NCBI RefSeq assembly: GCF_000290615.1
Contig: NZ_ALAS01000070.1
Location: 1 to 47,955, forward strand
Direction: 5' to 3'
Source: Heyndrickxia coagulans DSM 1 = ATCC 7050
Lineage (GTDB): Bacteria > Bacillota > Bacilli > Bacillales > Bacillaceae_C
Length of the DNA stretch: 47,955 bases
How positions within the stretch are numbered: the first letter of the stretch is position 1; every line of letters starts with the position of its first letter. The translations under genes were made by a program, and so were the position numbers. A model generated the notes under the pieces. The model had not been told where the DNA came from. It worked only from the letters and a program-made list of their open reading frames with translations, and did not search any database. Positions 42,845 through 47,955 of the stretch are shown here, piece by piece.

Positions 42845-43978
42845 TTATTCAAGGAAATCTTTCAGGCGTTTGCTCCTGCTCGGATGGCGGAGTTTCCGCA
42901 AAGCCTTTGCTTCAATTTGCCGGATCCGTTCCCTTGTGACGCCAAATACTTTGCCGACTTCTTCAAGGGTCCGGGTGCGCCCGTCATCAAGCCCGAACCG
43001 GAGGCGGAGCACATTTTCTTCCCTGTCGGTCAATGTATCAAGCACATCTTCCAGCTGTTCTTTCAGCAGCTCATAAGCGGCATGGTCAGAAGGCGATGTG
43101 GCATCCTGGTCTTCAATAAAGTCTCCAAGATGCGAATCATCTTCTTCGCCAATCGGAGTTTCAAGTGAAACCGGTTCCTGGGCGATTTTAATGATTTCCC
43201 TGACTTTATCCGGAGAAATATCCATTTCTTCAGCAATTTCTTCCGGTGTTGGTTCCCTGCCTAAATCCTGAAGCAGTGACCGTTGCACGCGGATGAGTTT
43301 ATTGATCGTTTCTACCATATGGACCGGAATCCGGATCGTCCGCGCCTGGTCTGCAATCGCGCGCGTGATGGCTTGGCGGATCCACCATGTGGCATAGGTG
43401 CTGAATTTGTAGCCTTTTCGATAATCGAATTTTTCAACCGCCTTGATGAGGCCCATATTGCCTTCCTGGATCAAATCCAGAAACTGCATGCCGCGGCCGA
43501 CATACCGTTTTGCAATGCTGACAACAAGGCGCAAGTTGGCTTCAGCGAGCCGGCGTTTTGCCTCTTCATCGCCCTGTTCGATTCTTTTGGCCAGTTCGAT
43601 TTCTTCGTCTGCGGAAAGAAGGTCGACCCGCCCGATTTCTTTCAAATACATGCGTACCGGATCATTGATTTTCACACCCGGGGGAACACTCAAATCATTC
43701 AGGTCAAACTCTTCGTCATTCTCTTTTTCCAGTTCGAGATGGGAAGGTGCATCCTCGTCGCCGGCCTCATCTGTCACATCGATGCCCTGTTCGCCGAGCA
43801 ATTCATAAAATTCATCCATCTGGTCGGATGTTAAATCAAAATGGCCGAGTTTTTCGGAAATGGCATCATAAGTGAGAACCCCCCGCTTTTTTCCGCGTTC
43901 AACGAGTTGCTCTTTTGCTTTTTCCACTGTAAACTCACTTTCTTCTACTTCTTTGGAACGTGCTGACTTTTCAGCCAT
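42845..43978 (-). CDS. sigA: Primary sigma factor SigA (RpoD)
   Basis: The 377-residue housekeeping sigma factor directs RNA polymerase to -35/-10 promoters. It has region 1.2-2.4 ([11 protein letters not shown], then [14 protein letters not shown], contacting the -10), region 3 ([16 protein letters not shown]) and region 4.2 ([28 protein letters not shown], contacting the -35). ATG 43978 follows AAGGAGGGG; the in-frame start at 44014 does not. It follows dnaG in the usual macromolecular synthesis operon. Confidence 0.97.
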   Translation of the reverse strand: MAEKSARSKEVEESEFTVEKAKEQLVERGKKRGVLTYDAISEKLGHFDLTSDQMDEFYELLGEQGIDVTDEAGDEDAPSHLELEKENDEEFDLNDLSVPPGVKINDPVRMYLKEIGRVDLLSADEEIELAKRIEQGDEEAKRRLAEANLRLVVSIAKRYVGRGMQFLDLIQEGNMGLIKAVEKFDYRKGYKFSTYATWWIRQAITRAIADQARTIRIPVHMVETINKLIRVQRSLLQDLGREPTPEEIAEEMDISPDKVREIIKIAQEPVSLETPIGEEDDSHLGDFIEDQDATSPSDHAAYELLKEQLEDVLDTLTDREENVLRLRFGLDDGRTRTLEEVGKVFGVTRERIRQIEAKALRKLRHPSRSKRLKDFLE

Positions 43979-44055
43979 ATGTTCCCCTCCTTCCGACAAT
44001 TTCAACACACTCAATGATCCAACAGCAGCTTGATCATTTATAAAAAGCAGAGATT

Positions 44056-45861
44056 TCAGGTCATGGACTTTCTCAGTGCCACGATTTCACCCGCCAATTG
44101 CAGCGCTTTTTGGAAATCATTTTGCCGTTCGGCATCTTTTTGTGCCCTCAGTTTTTCCTGAATGCGCAACAATTTCTGGTGTTTCAGTACATACTGCACA
44201 TAATCTTCCAATTCCTCATCCGTCAGCTCCCCGCCTACCGTCATCATTTCGATTTCGGCAGCAATCCTCTGCAATTTTGAATCGGGCAAATAAGAAAGGA
44301 AAGCGCTCGTATCAGGCGGATTCCCTTCTTCGTACCAGCCAAGCAGGTAAGTAAAAATGGCCTGGTGTTCGTCCCCGTAAAAGCTGTTTTCGCCAAGGAA
44401 ATCTTTCACTTTATAGGCAACTTCCCCGTCCCGCAGCATATGCCAAAGCAGCCTTCTCTCCGCGGTCATATTGGCAGGCAGCATCCGGGCTTCTTCATGC
44501 ACAGGCGCCGGATTCCCTGCAGGCCGGCTTCTCTTCCGGTTTCCGGTTTCACGGGAACCGTATTGCCTTTCCTGCTCTTTCAGGGCATCCAAAGACAACG
44601 AAAATTCTTCGGACAGCTGGCGCAAGTAAAGATCTTTCTCCACCGGATTCTCCAGCTTGGCAATTTCCTGAATGACTTCTTCTATATACGCCAGCTTTTC
44701 TCCTTCATTTTGGAGATTTTTATTCATGCGGAAATATTGCATTTTAAAAGCCATAAAAGTCAGGCTGGCCCCTATTACATCCCTGCGGAATTTTTCTCCG
44801 CCATGCCGGTTTATGTAGTCATCAGGGTCCAGTCCGTCCGGCATTTGCGCAACCCGCACTTCACAGCCGTTTTCACTGAGCATTTTCCCTGCACGGAAAG
44901 CCGCAGTGAAGCCGGCCTGGTCCGAGTCGTAACAAATGACGACGCCGTCCGTGAGCCTTTTTATCATCCGGACGTGTTCCGCTGTAATCGATGTGCCCAT
45001 TGTGGCAATGCCGTTTTCAACGCCAGCACGGTCGGCGGAGATCACGTCTGCATAGCCTTCAAAAATGACCGCCTGCTGTTTTTTGCGGATCGGCCCTCTT
45101 GCCCGGTTCAGGTTAAAAAGCAGCTTGCTTTTGTTAAAAAGCGGCGTCTCAGGGCTGTTCAAATATTTCGGGTGTTCCTCTTTCCGGACAGCTCTTCCGG
45201 CAAATGCTACCACGTTTCCCTTTTCATCCATGATTGGAAACATGATCCGGTCCCTGAAACGGTCAAAATATTTGCCGTCCTTTTCATTGCGGATGACAAG
45301 CCCGCTTTCTTCCAGCACGGAAAGGGGAAAACCGCGCTTTTGCAGCATATTGGCGGCAAAATCCCAGGCAGGCAGCGCATACCCGATCCCGAACTTTTCG
45401 ATTGCTTCGTCTGTAAACCCGCGCCCGCGAAGGTACTTTAGCGCAGGTTCCCCTTCTTTTGTATGCAAAAGCAAATGGTGGTATAATTTTTGTAGCAGTT
45501 CGTGTGCTTCCAGCATCTGCCGGCGCTTCGGATCGATGTTTTTCTGCTCTTCGTGCCGTAAAACGACGCCAAGCTCGATATGCGCTTTTTGTGCCAGTTT
45601 TTCTGCCGCTTCCTGAAAAGAGATGCCTTCGATATCCATGAGAAAAGTAAACACATTGCCGCCTGCGCCGCATCCAAAGCAGTGAAAAATCTGCTTGTCG
45701 GGGGATACGGAAAATGACGGCGTATGCTCGCCGTGGAACGGGCACAGGCCGAAGTAATTGCGTCCCTTTTTTTTGAGCTGTACATAATCGCTCACGACCT
45801 CCACAATATCGGAAGACCGGCGGATTTCATCAATTTTTTCATTCGGAATCATCCCTGTCAT
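44056..45861 (-). CDS. dnaG: DNA primase DnaG
   Basis: The 601-residue primase makes RNA primers at the replication fork. It has the N-terminal CHC2 zinc domain ([11 protein letters not shown] to CFGCGAGG), a TOPRIM core with [10 protein letters not shown] and CYDSDQAG, and a C-terminal DnaB-binding domain. ATG 45861 lies 7 bases after AGAAGGGA; a second ATG (45852) is also possible. First gene of dnaG-sigA. The small gene yqxD, which precedes dnaG in B. subtilis, is absent. Confidence 0.97.
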   Translation of the reverse strand: MTGMIPNEKIDEIRRSSDIVEVVSDYVQLKKKGRNYFGLCPFHGEHTPSFSVSPDKQIFHCFGCGAGGNVFTFLMDIEGISFQEAAEKLAQKAHIELGVVLRHEEQKNIDPKRRQMLEAHELLQKLYHHLLLHTKEGEPALKYLRGRGFTDEAIEKFGIGYALPAWDFAANMLQKRGFPLSVLEESGLVIRNEKDGKYFDRFRDRIMFPIMDEKGNVVAFAGRAVRKEEHPKYLNSPETPLFNKSKLLFNLNRARGPIRKKQQAVIFEGYADVISADRAGVENGIATMGTSITAEHVRMIKRLTDGVVICYDSDQAGFTAAFRAGKMLSENGCEVRVAQMPDGLDPDDYINRHGGEKFRRDVIGASLTFMAFKMQYFRMNKNLQNEGEKLAYIEEVIQEIAKLENPVEKDLYLRQLSEEFSLSLDALKEQERQYGSRETGNRKRSRPAGNPAPVHEEARMLPANMTAERRLLWHMLRDGEVAYKVKDFLGENSFYGDEHQAIFTYLLGWYEEGNPPDTSAFLSYLPDSKLQRIAAEIEMMTVGGELTDEELEDYVQYVLKHQKLLRIQEKLRAQKDAERQNDFQKALQLAGEIVALRKSMT

Positions 45862-46137
45862 CAAACAATCCCTTCTGCTCCACCTTTATTCAACAGCATT
45901 TCATCCGGGATGCGGGCAATGCATGCTTTCGTTTGCTGTTTTTCTTTTCATCCTAAAATATTCTACATCAAATATTCTACATCGCTCCACAGAATCCTGC
46001 ATGTTTTGCGCTTCTTCCCATAATTTTTTTGGCCCTGTCGAAATTTATTCAAATTCAGACTTGACATTTACTATAAATAGTTTATTCCCTAATAGCCTAC
46101 TCTAAACCCGTATCATACATTTTTATCACAATTTTTT
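45862..46137 (-). other. Long 5' leader of dnaG, no gene seen
   Basis: If the promoter at 46138-46166 is used, dnaG has a leader of about 270 bases. It contains a perfect 14-base tandem repeat (45956-45983) and a run of A/T-rich sequence, but no recognised riboswitch, T-box or open frame with a ribosome binding site. Confidence 0.5.
45956..45983. repeat. Perfect 14-base tandem duplication in the dnaG leader
   Basis: AAATATTCTACATC occurs twice back to back. On the minus strand each copy holds a TAGAAT that resembles a -10 element. Confidence 0.9.
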
Positions 46138-46166
46138 ATTATAGTACACTTGCTTCATTTTGACTA
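46138..46166 (-). promoter_or_regulatory. Probable sigma-A promoter of dnaG-sigA
   Basis: On the minus strand TAGTCA (46161-46166) and TATAAT (46138-46143) are 17 bases apart. It is the best promoter in the 478-base gap between yqfL and dnaG. Confidence 0.65.
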
Positions 46167-46227
46167 TAAATAAATACTGAAAAGCAGAAAAAAATATGCC
46201 TCGTTTTTTCAAAAGAAAATTCTAAAA

Positions 46228-46271
46228 AAACGGGCGGAAACAAAGACCGTTTTAGCCTGCTTCCCCCGTTT
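46228..46271 (-). terminator. Second hairpin downstream of yqfL
   Basis: Arms AAACGGG and CCCGTTT, extended inside by GGAAGC/GTTTCC-like pairing, followed by T residues on the minus strand. It may be a backup terminator for ccpN-yqfL, or the end of a small RNA. Confidence 0.55.
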
Positions 46272-46306
46272 CAAATGGTTTATTTTCATCCGGCCGATGC
46301 CGCGAA

Positions 46307-46331
46307 AAAGGCGCGCGCTCCCCGCGCCTTT
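46307..46331 (-). terminator. Terminator of ccpN-yqfL
   Basis: Arms AAAGGCGCG and CGCGCCTTT around a seven-base loop, followed by TT on the minus strand, nine bases beyond the yqfL stop. Confidence 0.82.
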
Positions 46332-46339
46332 GGCCGCTT

Positions 46340-47140
46340 TTAATTTCTCATTTCATCCATAATAATATTTGCCGTTTCTTCAACCGCTTTGTTGGTAACA
46401 TCAATCACTTTGCAGTCAAGCCGCTCCGCTATCTGGTTAAAATAATCCAGTTCATATTTGATGCGCTCAATGGTCGCATAACTTGCCGAACCATCAAGCC
46501 CGAGTGTTTTCAGCCGTTCTTTCCGGATATGATTCAATGTGTCGGGATCAATTTTTAAACCGATACACTTTTTGGAAGGAATACGAAAAAGTTCTTCCGG
46601 CGGATCCACTTCCGGCACAATCGGCACATTCGCAACTTTATAGTGGTGATGCGCCAGGTATTGTGAAAGCGGCGTTTTGGATGTACGGGAAACACCGATC
46701 AGGACAATATCCGCCCGGACAATGCCGCGCGGATCCCGGCCGTCATCATATTTCACCGCAAATTCGATTGCTTCCACCTTTTTAAAATAAGCTTCGTCCA
46801 ATTTTCTGACGAGCCCCGGTTCATAGAGCGGTTTGGATTCATACAATTCGAGCAGCCGGTCCATGAGAGGTCCCATTAAATCGACAGCAGCAAGGCCGTG
46901 TTTTACGGCTTGGTCATTCATGTATTTCCGCATTTCCGGCTTCACAAGCGTATAAACGATCATGCCGTAATTCATAGATGCAAGCGAAACCACTTCATCA
47001 ATATGGATCGTATCTTCCACATACGGGAAGCGTTTTAATTCTGCGTCCTGGTTTTCAAACTGGCTGATGGCCGCCTTTGTGACGAGCTCCGCCGTCTCTC
47101 CGACCGAGTCTGAAACAATGTAAATATAGGGTTTTGCCAA
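46340..47140 (-). CDS. yqfL: Pyruvate,water dikinase/PPDK regulatory protein family (YqfL)
   Basis: The 266-residue protein belongs to the DUF299 family of bifunctional kinase/pyrophosphorylases. It shows the N-terminal [12 protein letters not shown], the P-loop-like [13 protein letters not shown] near residue 150, and the family segment [15 protein letters not shown]. Relatives switch pyruvate phosphate dikinase or PEP synthase on and off. In B. subtilis YqfL modulates CcpN activity. TTG 47140 lies 10 bases after AGGAAG and 17 bases after the ccpN stop; the two are one operon. Confidence 0.92.
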   Translation of the reverse strand: MAKPYIYIVSDSVGETAELVTKAAISQFENQDAELKRFPYVEDTIHIDEVVSLASMNYGMIVYTLVKPEMRKYMNDQAVKHGLAAVDLMGPLMDRLLELYESKPLYEPGLVRKLDEAYFKKVEAIEFAVKYDDGRDPRGIVRADIVLIGVSRTSKTPLSQYLAHHHYKVANVPIVPEVDPPEELFRIPSKKCIGLKIDPDTLNHIRKERLKTLGLDGSASYATIERIKYELDYFNQIAERLDCKVIDVTNKAVEETANIIMDEMRN

Positions 47141-47157
47141 AAGTGATCACTTCCTTT

Positions 47158-47799
47158 TTAATCGCCGTCTGCAAGTTCAACGAATGCTTTCGTGATATTC
47201 GTTTTCGTTATCCGTCCGGTCACTTCAAGCCCGGTTTCTGTTTCTTTCACAACCGGCACCGAGTCAATTTGTTTTTCAATCAGTTTTTTTGCCACATCAA
47301 CCAGAAGATCATCTTTTTTGCAGCAGGTAATATTCGGCATTCTTGTCATAATGATATGCACCGGCAATGCGGATAAGTCTTTGTTTCCAAGGCTTGCCCG
47401 CAACAAATCTTTCCGCGACAGAACACCGATCAGATGGGATGCATTGTCGACGACATAAAGCGTGCCGACATCTTCAAGAAAAACCGTTACGATGGCATCG
47501 TACACGGACATATTCTCGTTAACCACGACCGGCAGAGACTGGTAATCTTTTACGTAAATATGTTTTAAATTTTCCGTAAGAAGCTGCGTGCTCGTTTTTC
47601 CGGTATAAAAATAGCCGACGCGCGGGCGTGCATCCAAATAACCTGCCATTGTCAAAATAGCAAGATCCGGCCGGAGCGTTGCCCGCGTTAAATTCAGCTT
47701 TTCGGCGATGTGCTCGCCTGTAATCGGCCCGTTCGTTTTGACGATCTCGAGAATCTGTTCCTGCCTTTTCGTTAATTCGATCGTAATCACCGCCTTCAT
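47158..47799 (-). CDS. ccpN: Gluconeogenesis repressor CcpN
   Basis: The 213-residue regulator has an N-terminal winged HTH (ITGEHIAEKLNLTRATLRPDLAIL in two parts around residue 30) and two CBS domains (about 80-140 and 145-205) that sense adenylates. In B. subtilis it represses gapB, pckA and sr1 in glycolytic conditions. ATG 47799 has no clear ribosome binding site; with the promoter at 47822 the leader would be only about 15-20 bases. Upstream, where glyS lies in B. subtilis, there is an IS end. Confidence 0.93.
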   Translation of the reverse strand: MKAVITIELTKRQEQILEIVKTNGPITGEHIAEKLNLTRATLRPDLAILTMAGYLDARPRVGYFYTGKTSTQLLTENLKHIYVKDYQSLPVVVNENMSVYDAIVTVFLEDVGTLYVVDNASHLIGVLSRKDLLRASLGNKDLSALPVHIIMTRMPNITCCKKDDLLVDVAKKLIEKQIDSVPVVKETETGLEVTGRITKTNITKAFVELADGD

Positions 47800-47821
47800 T
47801 CACACAACCATGCAAGACAAT

Positions 47822-47850
47822 AGTATAACACGTTTACAGGAATCTGTCCT
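47822..47850 (-). promoter_or_regulatory. Likely native promoter of ccpN-yqfL
   Basis: On the minus strand AGGACA (47845-47850), a 17-base spacer and TATACT (47822-47827), 23 bases before the ccpN start codon. The -35 matches four of six consensus positions. Confidence 0.6.
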
Positions 47851-47865
47851 TATCTGCCATCATTA

Positions 47866-47955
47866 GTATGTGTCAAGTTTTTCTCGACAAGGTTTAAATA
47901 TCGGGTATTCCAAGACACTCTTTTTGTACACTTTCGACTACCGTGCTTCACTTGC
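47866..47955 (+). mobile_element. Terminal segment of an insertion sequence (right copy)
   Basis: These 90 bases are the inverted counterpart of 1-88, differing at two positions. The shared sequence begins at GTATGTGTCAAG and the host sequence ends at CATCATTA. The element continues off the window, so its transposase and family are not visible. The insertion is 66 bases upstream of the ccpN start codon. Confidence 0.75.

Noticed and set aside
44365-45441. Plus-strand open frame of 358 codons opposite dnaG
   Set aside because: The minus strand encodes an unmistakable primase; the opposite frame has no start site and an aromatic-rich antisense composition.
1-47955. CRISPR arrays, tRNA or rRNA genes, prophage genes
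   Set aside because: No regularly spaced repeats, no cloverleaf-like or rRNA sequence and no phage-like genes were seen on either strand.

Overview
The window looks like part of the chromosome of a low-to-moderate GC, spore-former-type Bacillota. Gene content and order follow the Bacillus subtilis yqf-yqg-yqh region almost continuously: ccpN-yqfL, dnaG-sigA, cccA, trmK-yqfO, ispH, yqfQ, cshB-nfo, znuCB-zur, yqfW, ispG, yqfZ, sodA, yqgE, pbpA, rpmG, gluP, yqgQ-glcK, yqgW, yqgX, yqgY, comGA-GG, yqhG-yqhH, gcvT-gcvPA-gcvPB, yqhL, lipM and yqhO. A B12-dependent ribonucleotide reductase inside this order, plus the overall sequence character, fits Heyndrickxia (Bacillus) coagulans or a close relative; the species is my inference. 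I see no tRNA, rRNA, CRISPR or prophage.

Layout. Bases 1-88 and 47866-47955 are the same insertion-sequence end in opposite orientation (86 of 88 bases identical), so the whole window lies between two inverted IS copies and may be a complete contig broken at repeats. The left copy cuts the patatin-like gene yqhO. Bases 855-1709 hold a single open frame assembled from four unrelated metabolic gene fragments. Bases 1835-10428 carry nrdJ with two NrdR boxes, lipoate assembly (lipM), a rhodanese, and the glycine cleavage operon under a tandem glycine riboswitch. Bases 10643-13106 encode an SNF2-type helicase and its partner. Bases 13140-17861 are the competence pseudopilus operon comGA-GG with aroK and yqzE at its end. 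Bases 18055-24029 hold a probable Fe-S HTH regulator, small Bacillaceae membrane proteins, a metallo-hydrolase, glucokinase, the rhomboid protease GluP and ribosomal protein L33. Bases 24095-30760 hold pbpA, a permease, sodA and ispG. Bases 30908-33037 are a zinc-uptake operon with its own Zur repressor and a Zur box on its promoter. Bases 33167-39381 hold cwlO, nfo, cshB, yqfQ and ispH. Bases 39665-47799 hold yqfO-trmK, cytochrome c-550, dnaG-sigA and ccpN-yqfL.

How the genes work together. LipM works with the lipoyl carrier of the same glycine cleavage system encoded next to it. IspG and IspH are the last two steps of the MEP isoprenoid pathway. ZnuC, ZnuB and Zur form a self-regulated zinc circuit. 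CcpN and YqfL form a gluconeogenesis control pair. DnaG and SigA form the usual replication-transcription operon. Most of the window is ordinary core genome. The unusual parts are at its edges: the IS pair, the broken yqhO, the four-part mosaic frame, and a possible IS-derived promoter in front of ccpN.
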